The notes: generated by a model not told the origin, from the letters alone. DNA of 64,000 nt from Marinobacter sp. EhC06 (GCF_001650915.1 NZ_LXYO01000034.1:124001-188000); one strand, 5' to 3'. Positions 17,264 to 25,772 are shown, numbered from the stretch's first letter. Translations and numbers: made by a program.

Positions 17264-18148
17264 ATGAACAGCCAGTGGCTGGAGGGTACTGTCCGGCACA
17301 GACGGAAGTACCCGGTGCAACACGAATTCAGCTACAGCACCGGCATGCTGGCCCTGGACACCGATGAGTGGGGCAAGGTTGCCGGGATCAGTCCGCTTTT
17401 CTCCCTGGAAGGATTCAACTGGATCTCCCTGAAGCGCAAGGATTACTTTCGCCCGGAAACCGACGACCTGTCGGTGGCTGTTCGCGATCACGTGGAAGAA
17501 GCCACCGGCTGGCGCCCGGACGGGGAAGTGGAGCTGATTACCCACCCCCGCTACTTCGGCTATGTGTTCAATCCTGTCAGTTTCTATTTCTGCTATCGGT
17601 CCGGGGAATGTCCCGCCGATGGTGTGGTTCCCAAAGTGATCGTTGCCCAGATTACCAACACACCCTGGCACGATCGCCATGCCTATTGTCTGGAGACCAA
17701 AGGAGCGGAACCCAACCAGGCCGGTTGGCGCACCGAGCAATTTGGCTTCAGCAAGCGCTTTCACGTGTCGCCGTTCAATGGCATGAACCAGCATTACGAG
17801 TGGACATTCAGTTTCCGGGGCCCGGAGCTGAGAATCCACATGAATGTTCTGGAGGAAGGTCGCAAGCATTTTGATGCCACCCTGGTAGTCCAACGCACCC
17901 CTCTCAATCGTAAAGATGTGCACAGAAGTCTTCGAAAGTTTCCGCTAGAGGCGTTCAAGGTTGTGGCAGGCATTTACTGGCATGCGCTCCGTCTCAAGCT
18001 GAAGGGGGCACCGTTTTACAGCCACCCGGACAAACTGCCCGAAGACGACAGTGCCTACCGCCGTGGGCACGATGATTCCGGGCTGGATGTCACCAGCGCC
18101 GAGACCAATGACAAGATTCGTGGAAGGGTAAGCTCATGGAGAACCTGA
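17264..18148 (+). CDS. DUF1365 family protein
   Basis: This protein of about 294 residues shows the DUF1365 pattern: GTVRHRRKYPVQHEFSYSTGM at the N-terminus, ITHPRYFGYVFNPVSFYFCY, ITNTPWHDRHAYCL and KRFHVSPFNGMNQHYEW. The family is repeatedly found between a flavoprotein and a CFA-like methyltransferase, and its biochemical role is not established as far as I know. I chose ATG 17264 over the in-frame TTG at 17258 because GGAG at 17252-17255 is spaced for it. It overlaps the CFA-like gene by 13 bases. Confidence 0.88.
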   Translation: MNSQWLEGTVRHRRKYPVQHEFSYSTGMLALDTDEWGKVAGISPLFSLEGFNWISLKRKDYFRPETDDLSVAVRDHVEEATGWRPDGEVELITHPRYFGYVFNPVSFYFCYRSGECPADGVVPKVIVAQITNTPWHDRHAYCLETKGAEPNQAGWRTEQFGFSKRFHVSPFNGMNQHYEWTFSFRGPELRIHMNVLEEGRKHFDATLVVQRTPLNRKDVHRSLRKFPLEAFKVVAGIYWHALRLKLKGAPFYSHPDKLPEDDSAYRRGHDDSGLDVTSAETNDKIRGRVSSWRT

Positions 18149-19410
18149 ATACTTCGGTTGAAAACACCTCATCCGGCTCCGGCAGCCTGCCGGCCCTCAG
18201 CCGGTTTGCGAGGACGCTGGTGATTCAGCAGCTCCGATTACTGGGCGAAGGCCAGCTGACGGTCAAGGAATCCGGGTTTGAAGACCTGGTATTCGGAGAC
18301 GGCAACAGCCAATACCAGCCTGCCGAACTGATTGTCCATGATCACAGTACCTGGCGGGACCTGCTGACCGGCGGAAGCGTTGGCGCAGCAGAGGCATATG
18401 TGGCCGGTGACTGGTCGACGCCAGATCTGGTTGCCCTGCTCCGGTTCTTTACCCGCAACGTCGACCGCATGAACGAGTTTGAAGACCGGTTCAGCTGGGT
18501 TACCAAGCCGGCTCTGAAAGGTTTGCACTGGCTGAATCGCAACACCAAGGAAGGCTCCCGGAAGAACATCAGTGCCCATTACGACCTGGGCAACGACCTG
18601 TTCGAGACCTTCCTCGACCCGACCATGATGTATTCCTCGGCTATCTACCCGAGTGCCGAATCCACTCTCGAAGAAGCCGCTGTCCACAAGCTGGACACCA
18701 TCTGCCAGAAACTGGATCTCCAACCGGGTGACAAGGTGATTGAAATCGGCACCGGCTGGGGCGGTTTCGCGATCCACGCTGCCAGGCATTACGGCTGCCA
18801 CGTGACCACGACGACCATTTCCAGAGAGCAGCTGGAGTTGGCGCAAGAGCGAGTTCAGAAGGAAGGTCTGGAAGACCGTATCACCCTCCTGTTCGACGAT
18901 TACCGTGATCTTGAGGGCCAGTTCGACAAGCTGGTCTCCATCGAGATGATCGAGGCCGTTGGCCCGCAGTTCCTGGACAGCTACTTCTCCCAGATTAACG
19001 CCCTGCTCAAGCCGGATGGTCTTGCGCTTGTACAGGCCATCAACATGCCGGAACAGCGCTACCAGAGGGCCCTGAAAAACGTGGATTTCATCCAGCGCTT
19101 CATATTCCCCGGCAGCTTTATTCCTTCATTCGGGGCGATCCTCGAATCGGTTCGCAAGGAAAGCAAGCTGGTGCTGACCCATGCCGAAGACACCGGTTTC
19201 CACTATGCCCGTACACTTCGTGACTGGTGTGACCGCTTTATGGCCCAGCGCGATAAACTGGAGTCAATGGGTTACGACGAGGCATTCCGACGGCTGTGGC
19301 ACTTTTACTTTGCCTACTGTGAGGCGGGCTTCAGCGAACGCGCCATTGGCGTGGCTCAGCTGGTGTTCGCCAAGCCCGGCAACAAACGCGAGAATATCTT
19401 GAGCATATGA
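18136..19410 (+). CDS. CFA-synthase-family lipid methyltransferase with altered active site
   Basis: This 424-residue SAM-dependent enzyme of the cyclopropane-fatty-acid synthase family acts on unsaturated acyl chains of phospholipids. It shows HYDLGNDLFETFLDPTMMYSS (about 148-168), the SAM loop VIEIGTGWGGFAIHAA (201-216), MIEAVG (271-276) and IFPGSFIPS. Compared from memory with E. coli Cfa, the bicarbonate-site Cys139 is Ser168 and His266 is Gln300, while Glu239 (Glu273), Ile268 (Ile302) and Tyr317 (Tyr357) are kept. It may therefore methylate rather than cyclopropanate. I withhold the symbol cfa for this reason. It overlaps the DUF2878 gene by ATGA. Confidence 0.88.
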   Translation: MENLNTSVENTSSGSGSLPALSRFARTLVIQQLRLLGEGQLTVKESGFEDLVFGDGNSQYQPAELIVHDHSTWRDLLTGGSVGAAEAYVAGDWSTPDLVALLRFFTRNVDRMNEFEDRFSWVTKPALKGLHWLNRNTKEGSRKNISAHYDLGNDLFETFLDPTMMYSSAIYPSAESTLEEAAVHKLDTICQKLDLQPGDKVIEIGTGWGGFAIHAARHYGCHVTTTTISREQLELAQERVQKEGLEDRITLLFDDYRDLEGQFDKLVSIEMIEAVGPQFLDSYFSQINALLKPDGLALVQAINMPEQRYQRALKNVDFIQRFIFPGSFIPSFGAILESVRKESKLVLTHAEDTGFHYARTLRDWCDRFMAQRDKLESMGYDEAFRRLWHFYFAYCEAGFSERAIGVAQLVFAKPGNKRENILSI

Positions 19411-19928
19411 TTGCGTCAGAAACGGCTCGTAACGTACTGAACTTCCTGCTTTTCCAGGCGGGGTGGTTTGCCTGTGTGTTCTATCCGGGGCTGATCGGTG
19501 CCGGGGTCGTCGTGGTGTTTCTGATCCTGCATTTCGTGCTGGTCAGCCAGAACCGGGTGACCGAATTGCAGTTCATTGGCCTGGGCACCGTGGTTGGTTC
19601 CGTTCTGGACGGCATCTGGTTCCAGACCGGTATTCTGGACGACGGCACCGGCCAGGTGATGCTGACCCCGCCGTGGCTGGTGGCCATCTGGGCCATTTTC
19701 ATGACCACCCTGAGCCATTCTCTGGACTGGATCAGCAAGAAGGCGTGGCTGCCGTTCGTGCTTGCGCCCTTCGCCGGCCCATTCGCTTACTGGTCGGCAA
19801 GCCAGCTCGGTGCAGTGCAACTGCCGGAATTGATTCCCTCGCTGATCGCACTCGCATTTGGCTGGCTGGTTGTTTTCCCACTGCTCTTGTTCGCCCGTAA
19901 AACGCTTTATCCGGAGCTGGTGCGATGA
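19407..19928 (+). CDS. DUF2878 integral membrane protein
   Basis: This 173-residue protein is almost entirely hydrophobic, with about five membrane segments (NFLLFQAGWFACVFYP, GVVVVFLILHFVLV, LVAIWAIFMTTLSHSLDWI, and two near the C-terminus). Gene context and the NFLLFQAGWFACV start match DUF2878. No transport or enzymatic function is established to my knowledge. It is coupled by ATGA overlaps to the CFA-like gene before it and the exported protein after it. Confidence 0.82.
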   Translation: MIASETARNVLNFLLFQAGWFACVFYPGLIGAGVVVVFLILHFVLVSQNRVTELQFIGLGTVVGSVLDGIWFQTGILDDGTGQVMLTPPWLVAIWAIFMTTLSHSLDWISKKAWLPFVLAPFAGPFAYWSASQLGAVQLPELIPSLIALAFGWLVVFPLLLFARKTLYPELVR

Positions 19929-20665
19929 GAAACGAAACCGTGATGGTTACCCTTGCCCTGATGGCTGCTTCTTTGCCAGCGGTAGCTCAGGATTTCCGCT
20001 TCACCGGTACCGCGACTACTGACAGCGGTAGCGTCATCTACGAGGAGCGCCATGCCGTTAGCGGCACCTGTGAGGATGGAATCTTCCGGCCTCAACAGCA
20101 CGATGTGGCCTATCACAAACCGGATGCAGAGGAGTCGTTCGCCAGTAAGGCGCTGGAATATGACGCCTCGGTACTGCGCCCGACCGTAGACTTCTCTCAA
20201 CCGACGTTCGATGAAAAAATGGAGATAACCTACCCCGAACCGGAGACCCTGCTAATTAATTGGCAGACGCCCCGCGGCGACTCGGAGAGGTTCGAGGTAG
20301 CGTACCCGCCAAATACCGTTGTGGATGCGGGATTCGACAACTTTGTCCGCCAGAACTGGCAGAGTGTGGTTGCCGGCGAGCCCGTGGAATTCCGGTTTCT
20401 GGGGCCTACCCGGGGCGAGCACTATGGCTTCGTGCTGGAACGGGCCGATAACGACCGGGTGGATGCCGACCATGTGGTCCAGATACGCCCGACCGGCATG
20501 GTGCTGAGGTTCCTGGTGGATCCGATTGTGTTGGGTTATAGCGACTCCGGCGCCCTTTCCGATTATCTTGGCCTGACCAATATCCGGAAAAATCAGGACG
20601 AGAATTACACCGCCCACATCCGCTATTCCGTGGAAACCAGCCCGGATTGTGAACTGACCCCCTGA
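19925..20665 (+). CDS. Exported protein of unknown function, last gene of the lipid operon
   Basis: This 246-residue protein has a clear signal peptide: [24 protein letters not shown], with probable cleavage after AVA-Q. The mature protein is beta-rich and has two cysteines far apart (near residues 43 and 242), which could form a disulfide in the periplasm. I do not recognise the family. As the end of a translationally coupled lipid-modification operon, it may act on or carry the modified lipid outside the cytoplasmic membrane; this is speculation. Confidence 0.75.
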   Translation: MRNETVMVTLALMAASLPAVAQDFRFTGTATTDSGSVIYEERHAVSGTCEDGIFRPQQHDVAYHKPDAEESFASKALEYDASVLRPTVDFSQPTFDEKMEITYPEPETLLINWQTPRGDSERFEVAYPPNTVVDAGFDNFVRQNWQSVVAGEPVEFRFLGPTRGEHYGFVLERADNDRVDADHVVQIRPTGMVLRFLVDPIVLGYSDSGALSDYLGLTNIRKNQDENYTAHIRYSVETSPDCELTP

Positions 20666-20711
20666 AACTGTCGCCGCTGCCAAGGCAGAACCCGGGTGCC
20701 AGTGTGTTAAA

Positions 20712-20744
20712 CTCCGGCGGGAACCAACGCCGGAGAGTTTTTTT
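20712..20744 (+). terminator. Terminator after the lipid operon, overlapping the xthA leader
   Basis: CTCCGGCG (20712-20719) pairs with CGCCGGAG (20728-20735) across an eight-base loop. AG and seven T bases follow. The T run ends three bases before the xthA ATG, and the only Shine-Dalgarno-like sequence for xthA (GGAGAG, 20732-20737) is inside the stem. Confidence 0.75.
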
Positions 20745-20747
20745 GCA

Positions 20748-21560
20748 ATGATGTTCGTGTCTTTCAACGTCAACAGTATCCGTACCCGCCTTCACCAGCT
20801 TGAAGCCGTCATTGACGCCCTTGCTCCTGATTTTATCGGTCTCCAGGAAACAAAGGTTCAGGACGACGACTTTCCGGTAGAAGCAATCCGGGAGCTTGGC
20901 TACCACGTGCATTTCCACGGCCAGAAAACCCACTACGGCGTTGCCCTGCTGTCAAAGGCGGAGCCGGAAGAGGTTGTCAAAGGCTACCCCTGGGACGGCG
21001 AGGACTCCCAGCGCAGGCTGATTACCGGCCATTTCACCGTCAATGGTGAAAAACTGACGGTGATTAACGGCTATTTTCCCCAGGGCGAGAGCCGTGACCA
21101 CCCGGTGAAGTTCCCTGCCAAGGAAAAGTTCTACGCCGACCTGATGCGCTATCTCGACGAGCTCAAGCAAGCCGGCAGCCATGTGGTGGTTATGGGTGAT
21201 ATGAACATCTCCCCGACCGACAAGGACATTGGCATTGGCGCAGACAACGCCAAACGCTGGTTGCGGACCGGAAAATGCTCTTTCCTTCCGGAAGAACGGG
21301 AATGGCTTGGCCAGGTTGAGTCGCGGGGTTATACCGATGTGTTCCGGCACCTGCACCCGGATGAGGCGGATACCTTCAGCTGGTTCGATTACCGCAGCAA
21401 GGGATTTGAACGTGACCCCAGGCGTGGCCTCAGGATCGACCTGATTATGGCCAGTGACAGCCTGCTACCGAAAGCCCGGCAAGCCGGCGTTTCCTATGAC
21501 ATTCGCGCCATGGAAAGGCCGTCCGACCATTGTCCGGTCTGGGCGAGCTTCGAACTCTAA
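20748..21560 (+). CDS. xthA: Exodeoxyribonuclease III family DNA-repair nuclease
   Basis: ExoIII-type enzymes cleave DNA 5' of abasic sites and degrade 3' ends. The 270-residue protein has the family active-site elements in order: [22 protein letters not shown] (metal-binding Glu), [25 protein letters not shown] and a C-terminal SDHCPVW (catalytic His). Two adjacent ATG codons (20748 and 20751) could serve as the start. The Shine-Dalgarno sequence is locked in an upstream hairpin. A TetR gene follows 18 bases later and may be cotranscribed. Confidence 0.93.
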   Translation: MMFVSFNVNSIRTRLHQLEAVIDALAPDFIGLQETKVQDDDFPVEAIRELGYHVHFHGQKTHYGVALLSKAEPEEVVKGYPWDGEDSQRRLITGHFTVNGEKLTVINGYFPQGESRDHPVKFPAKEKFYADLMRYLDELKQAGSHVVVMGDMNISPTDKDIGIGADNAKRWLRTGKCSFLPEEREWLGQVESRGYTDVFRHLHPDEADTFSWFDYRSKGFERDPRRGLRIDLIMASDSLLPKARQAGVSYDIRAMERPSDHCPVWASFEL

Positions 21561-21578
21561 GGGCTGGCCCGGCGCGAC

Positions 21579-22208
21579 ATGAAAAAAATCAAAACCCGCG
21601 ACCGTATCCTCCAAACCAGCCTGGCGCTCTTTAACAGCGTCGGCGAGCCCAATGTCACAACACTGCTGATCTCTGATGAGATGGACATCAGCCCGGGCAA
21701 CCTTTACTACCACTTCAAGAGCAAGGGCGATATTGTCGAGGAGCTGTTCGACCAGTATGAGCACGACATGGTGGATCTGCTGGCAGTCCCGGAAGATGCC
21801 GACATCAGCCTCGACCAACAGGGATTTTTCCTGCATCTGCTGTTCGAGACCGTCGCCCGCTACCGGTTTCTCTACCAGGATCTGGTGAACGTTTTGTCCC
21901 GCTACGACCAACTACAGGTCCGGTTCAAACGCATCCAGAAGAAGAAAATGCTCGCTTTCAAAACCATTTGCGAAAGTTTCCGGCGCCAGGGAATCATGGC
22001 GATTGAAGCGGAAGAACTTGAATCTTTGTGTGAACAGCTAACTCTAACTGCCTGTTACTGGAGCGCTTTTGATACTCTGTCACACCTGGATGACAGGGAA
22101 TCAGTCGATCCGGGCCGCGGGGTCTACCAGATGATGCACCTGGTTATTCCCTACCTGGAGCCCGACCATCGGGAGGAAGCCCGGCTGATGAGCCGGGACT
22201 ATCTCTGA
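21579..22208 (+). CDS. TetR-family transcriptional regulator
   Basis: This 209-residue protein has a typical N-terminal TetR helix-turn-helix (RDRILQTSLALFN ... LLISDEMDISPGNLYYHFKSKGDI, residues 6-50) and a helical ligand-binding C-terminal domain. The ligand and targets are unknown. It is convergent with a phasin gene only nine bases away, so a role in polyhydroxyalkanoate or fatty-acid control is conceivable but unsupported by any operator I can see beside it. Confidence 0.88.
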   Translation: MKKIKTRDRILQTSLALFNSVGEPNVTTLLISDEMDISPGNLYYHFKSKGDIVEELFDQYEHDMVDLLAVPEDADISLDQQGFFLHLLFETVARYRFLYQDLVNVLSRYDQLQVRFKRIQKKKMLAFKTICESFRRQGIMAIEAEELESLCEQLTLTACYWSAFDTLSHLDDRESVDPGRGVYQMMHLVIPYLEPDHREEARLMSRDYL

Positions 22209-22217
22209 GTGGTGTTA

Positions 22218-22634
22218 CTATTCCTTTTCATCGTCGCCGGCACGATTGCGCAGGCGGGCGAGTTCTGATTCAAGGGCCTCAATCCTCCGCTCCAGGGACT
22301 CGATCTCTTCCCGACGGTGGATCCCCAGACGTCTCAGTGCCCCGGATACCCGTTCATCAAACATGTGCTCAAGCCGGTCCCAGGTGCCAGTCGCACGTTC
22401 GCGAACGCCTTCAACCCGGTCCTCCACGGACTTGATCTGCTTTTCTACCACGCCCCGGGTTTTGTTCTCCAACTGCTCACCTTCCTGAACGAGACGATCG
22501 AAGAAACGGCCAGTGTCCTCTTCGGCCTTGGTGTAGGCGCCCAACCCGGCCAGCCAGATCTGGCGGGCGGAACCCTTGATTTTTGCCGCCAGTTGCGGAT
22601 CATTCTCCGGCTTATTGTCGTTCTCGTCAGACAT
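22218..22634 (-). CDS. Phasin family protein (PHA granule-associated, PhaI/PhaF-like)
   Basis: This 138-residue protein resembles the phasin domain of PhaI/PhaF: SARQIWLAGLGAYTKAEEDTGRFFDRLVQEGEQLE near the N-terminus, then an amphipathic coiled coil (RREEIESLERRIEALESELARLRN). It would coat polyhydroxyalkanoate granules. I chose the ATG at 22634 (MSDENDN) because GAGG is correctly placed upstream. The longer frame up to 22823 adds 63 residues with no phasin character. No PHA synthase is in the window. Confidence 0.85.
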   Translation of the reverse strand: MSDENDNKPENDPQLAAKIKGSARQIWLAGLGAYTKAEEDTGRFFDRLVQEGEQLENKTRGVVEKQIKSVEDRVEGVRERATGTWDRLEHMFDERVSGALRRLGIHRREEIESLERRIEALESELARLRNRAGDDEKE

Positions 22635-22888
22635 GTAACAACCTCGGGGGTACGGATATTTCTCTCGGAAGCCTATTGTATTACAGCTTTGGCCGGATTT
22701 CAGTCGGGCTGTAAGCCGCACAATGAAAGGCCGCAGTATAAAGACGTATCCGATATGAAAAAATGTTTTCAAACGAAAGTCGCTCTCGCTTGAAGTGTTC
22801 AAAATATAGTCAATACTTCCCAATACCGGCGTCCCTGCTGATGCCGGTTTGTCTGGAAGTCTTTCATGGATACTACTCGCACGCCTCT

Positions 22889-22917
22889 GCCCGGCATCCT
22901 TTGCCGGGCTTTTTTTT
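22889..22917 (+). terminator. Intrinsic terminator ahead of the YeeE genes
   Basis: GCCCGGC (22889-22895) pairs with GCCGGGC (22903-22909) across a seven-base loop, followed by eight T bases. No plus-strand coding gene ends nearby (the TetR gene stops 680 bases upstream), so it ends either a non-coding transcript or a leader of the YeeE operon. Confidence 0.75.
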
Positions 22918-22981
22918 GGTATTATTGCCCCAAGATATATGCTTATTCCAAATCAACCACGTCTAACGTTCGGAGTATCAG

Positions 22982-23419
22982 ATGATTGAAATCGCGTGGA
23001 GTAACTTCACCCCCTGGTCCGCAATGGTGGGTGGCATTCTGGTGGGCATTGCTGCAGCCAGTTTTCTGCTTCTGAATGGGCGGATTGCAGGCATCAGCGG
23101 AATTCTTGGCGGCCTTCTTTCACCAGCAAAGGGCGATATAGCCTGGCGGCTGGCGTTTCTCGTCGGGCTGATTGGCGCTCCGGCAGTCTGGATACTGGCT
23201 ACTGAACTTCCCCCCATTGAAATCAAGGCCGGCTACCCAGCGCTGATTATTGCAGGGCTTTTAGTGGGTGTCGGCACTCGATACGGCTCCGGCTGTACCA
23301 GTGGGCACGGGGTTTGCGGCCTCTCGCGGCTTTCGCTTCGCTCTCTGGCAGCCACCCTGAGCTTCATGGGTGCCGGGTTTGTCACTGTCTACGTCATTCG
23401 TCATCTCCTGGGAGCCTGA
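22982..23419 (+). CDS. YeeE/YedE-family transporter, N-terminal half protein
   Basis: This 145-residue membrane protein has about four hydrophobic segments and the cysteine-containing GSGCTSGHGVCGLSRL signature near residue 103. It corresponds to the first half of TsuA-type sulfur-compound transporters (YeeE/YedE). The second half is encoded by the next gene, starting four bases later. Such two-gene forms are common in proteobacteria. The likely substrate is thiosulfate or another sulfane-sulfur compound; this is inferred from the family. Confidence 0.88.
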   Translation: MIEIAWSNFTPWSAMVGGILVGIAAASFLLLNGRIAGISGILGGLLSPAKGDIAWRLAFLVGLIGAPAVWILATELPPIEIKAGYPALIIAGLLVGVGTRYGSGCTSGHGVCGLSRLSLRSLAATLSFMGAGFVTVYVIRHLLGA

Positions 23420-23423
23420 TGCC

Positions 23424-23849
23424 ATGAAATTTTCCCTTGCTTCCCTGTTTGCCGGCCTGGTGTTTGGTCTTGGCCTCATCGTCTCCGGTATGGCAAATCC
23501 CGAGAAAGTGCTTGGCTTTCTCGATATCGCTGGTCTCTGGGATCCGTCACTGGCCTTTGTGATGGGTGGCGCTATCATGGTGGGCGTCGTCGCGTTTGCC
23601 GTAGCTGGCAAGCGCACCCTTTCTTTCCTCGGTTATCACATGAAAATGCCAGCCAACACCCACATCGATAAACGGCTGATCCTGGGCGGTCTGACCTTTG
23701 GTGTTGGCTGGGGCATTGCTGGTTTCTGCCCGGGACCAGGGCTGGTAGCGCTCGGTGCCGGTGAAATCAAGGCGGCGGTGTTTGTGGCGGCCATGGTCGC
23801 GGGCATGGGCATCTTCGAGGTGATTGAGCGCAGCCGAGCGAAAGCCTGA
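23424..23849 (+). CDS. YeeE/YedE-family transporter, C-terminal half protein
   Basis: The partner of the preceding gene has 141 residues with about four membrane segments. Characteristic motifs are FGLGLIVSGMANPEKVLGFL and GWGIAGFCPGPGLVALG, whose cysteine matches the sulfur path of YeeE proteins. I chose ATG 23424 (MKFSLASLF), which has GGAG at 23411-23414; upstream codons in the same frame would overlap the previous gene. It is followed by a DUF442-type enzyme, as often seen in persulfide-handling operons. Confidence 0.88.
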   Translation: MKFSLASLFAGLVFGLGLIVSGMANPEKVLGFLDIAGLWDPSLAFVMGGAIMVGVVAFAVAGKRTLSFLGYHMKMPANTHIDKRLILGGLTFGVGWGIAGFCPGPGLVALGAGEIKAAVFVAAMVAGMGIFEVIERSRAKA

Positions 23850-23945
23850 TCAGTTTCTGTTAAATTCCCTGCCGTCACTCTGACACAGCCCGGAGGCTGT
23901 GCGATCATGGCGGCAGCTCCATTACCCGATTCGGAGAAGACATCC

Positions 23946-24377
23946 ATGGATATCAGAAAGATTGATGACAACATTTCGGTAGCGCCCCAGATTTCAGTCG
24001 AAGACGTGGCAGAAGCCGCAAAGCTGGGCTTCAAGACCCTGGTGGCAAACCGCCCCGATCAGGAAGAGCCGGGCCAGCCGGTAATGGCGGAGATTGAAGC
24101 AGCTGCCCGGGAACAGGGCCTTGAATGGGTCTACATGCCAGTGGAGTCGGGCAACATCACTGATGACGACGTAAACCGCTTCGCACCTATGATCCGGGAC
24201 GCCGAAAAACCCGTACTGGCATTCTGCCGCTCCGGAACCCGCTGTACCGTTCTGTGGGCACTGAGTGCGGCCCGAAACACGTCAGCCAATGAAATCTTTA
24301 CCAAGGCGCGCAACGCCGGTTACGACATTTCCGGCCTTGCACCAAGGATGGCGCAGCAGGCCGCCGAAAAAGGCTGA
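23946..24377 (+). CDS. DUF442/TIGR01244 (Blh-like) sulfur-metabolism phosphatase-fold protein
   Basis: This 143-residue protein matches the DUF442 family: MDIRKIDDNISVAPQISVED at the start and the cysteine-based loop AFCRSGTRCTVLWAL near residue 100, a phosphatase/rhodanese-like CxxxxR loop. Family members occur beside YeeE transporters, sulfide:quinone reductases and persulfide dioxygenases, and are thought to act in sulfide detoxification. ATG 23946 has GGAG at 23934; a longer frame from 23907 is less likely. No sulfide:quinone reductase is nearby. Confidence 0.85.
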   Translation: MDIRKIDDNISVAPQISVEDVAEAAKLGFKTLVANRPDQEEPGQPVMAEIEAAAREQGLEWVYMPVESGNITDDDVNRFAPMIRDAEKPVLAFCRSGTRCTVLWALSAARNTSANEIFTKARNAGYDISGLAPRMAQQAAEKG

Positions 24378-24414
24378 CAGTCCAACCGCCTAATCAACGT
24401 TCAGGATCCACCGC

Positions 24415-25524
24415 ATGCAATACAAAGGTTCAGAGAATTTCAGCCACAACCAGCCTGACCGATTGGGGGTGCTGGTCACCAACCTGGGGACCCCGGACGC
24501 CCCGACCACCTCGGCACTCCGGCGCTACCTGGCTGAATTTCTCTCGGACCCGCGTGTCGTGGAGTTGCCAAGGCCTCTGTGGTGGCTGATCCTGCACGGG
24601 GTTATCCTGCGCATTCGGCCCAAGCGCAGTGCAGAGGCTTATTCCAGCGTGTGGCAGCCGGAAGGCTCTCCCCTGCTGCTGCACACCGCAAAGCAGGCTG
24701 AGGGCATCCGTGAGGCGCTCAAGCGCAAGTATGGCCCCAATGTGGTCGTCGGGTTTGCCATGCGTTATGGCAACCCCTCGATCGCCCGGGTTCTGGATGA
24801 GATGCAGGAACAGGGTGTGCGGAAACTGCTGGTTTTGCCGTTGTATCCGCAATACTCCGCCTCCACATCCGCATCCACCTTCGATGCCATCGCCAAAGAT
24901 TTCACCAAGCGACGCTGGCTGCCGGATTTCCGGTTTATTTCCCACTACCCGGATTACCCGCCTTACATTGAGGCCATGGCGCGCCATATCGAGGCGCATT
25001 GGGCGAATCACGGGCGCAACCAGAAGCTGGTGCTCTCCTACCACGGGGTGCCACTGAAGTACCTGACCAAAGGCGATCCATATCACTGTGAGTGCCACAA
25101 AACCTCACGACTGCTGGCGGAACGGCTCGGTCTGAGCAAGGAAGACTACATGACCACTTTCCAGTCAAGATTTGGCAAGGAAGAGTGGCTCAAGCCTTAC
25201 ACGGATGAGACCCTGAAATCGCTGCCAGGCAAAGGCGTGAAATCCATCGATGTTTTTTGCCCCGGCTTCTCATCAGATTGCCTGGAAACCATTGAGGAAA
25301 TTGACGAAGAGAACCGCGAGTACTTCATGGAAGCCGGTGGCGAAGGATTCAGCTATATTACCGCGCTGAACGCCACGCCGGGGCATATCGAAGCCCTGGT
25401 GAAACTGATCGAAGAGAACCTGGAAGGCTGGCAGTTGCCGAAGAACGAACCTGAGGCTCTGTCTGCCCGTCAACAAAGAGCCGATGAGCAGAAAGAGATG
25501 ATTTATCCGGGCAGGGATCTCTGA
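24415..25524 (+). CDS. hemH: Ferrochelatase
   Basis: HemH inserts ferrous iron into protoporphyrin IX in the last step of heme synthesis. The 369-residue protein has LGVLVTNLGTPDAPT at the N-terminus, LPLYPQYSASTSAS, the catalytic-histidine motif LVLSYHGVPLKYL (near residue 211) and VFCPGFSSDCLETIEEI near the C-terminus. The size is normal. It begins 37 bases after the DUF442-type gene, so readthrough is possible, although functional linkage is not obvious. Confidence 0.96.
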   Translation: MQYKGSENFSHNQPDRLGVLVTNLGTPDAPTTSALRRYLAEFLSDPRVVELPRPLWWLILHGVILRIRPKRSAEAYSSVWQPEGSPLLLHTAKQAEGIREALKRKYGPNVVVGFAMRYGNPSIARVLDEMQEQGVRKLLVLPLYPQYSASTSASTFDAIAKDFTKRRWLPDFRFISHYPDYPPYIEAMARHIEAHWANHGRNQKLVLSYHGVPLKYLTKGDPYHCECHKTSRLLAERLGLSKEDYMTTFQSRFGKEEWLKPYTDETLKSLPGKGVKSIDVFCPGFSSDCLETIEEIDEENREYFMEAGGEGFSYITALNATPGHIEALVKLIEENLEGWQLPKNEPEALSARQQRADEQKEMIYPGRDL

Positions 25525-25553
25525 TCTGACCCAGGCCCAGTACCGGGGCGGCA

Positions 25554-25772
25554 TCACCTGCTCCGGTCTTCCCCCTTCTCCTCAGTATCTACAGAAAGAT
25601 CCGGTACAGACTGACAGAACGTGCACTCGTCTGTATCCACCGCTGCACCGCCGGCTTCCACATAACGCACCTTATGACTCGCCTTGCCCCGATTGGCGGA
25701 CACAGAAAACTTCCTATCGCGACGTTCGGCTGAACTGGAGTCAGGTGACTCAAGATGTTGAAAGTCGGTCAT
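25554..25772 (-). CDS. Small hypothetical protein
   Basis: A 72-codon frame begins with ATG at 25772 and has a modest AGGG upstream. The product is very polar, with basic SAERRDRKFSVSANRGK and one DECTFCQS cysteine pair. I recognise no family. It is convergent with hemH and downstream of the tRNA-Ser gene. It may be real, but short frames of this composition also occur by chance. Confidence 0.4.
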   Translation of the reverse strand: MTDFQHLESPDSSSAERRDRKFSVSANRGKASHKVRYVEAGGAAVDTDECTFCQSVPDLSVDTEEKGEDRSR

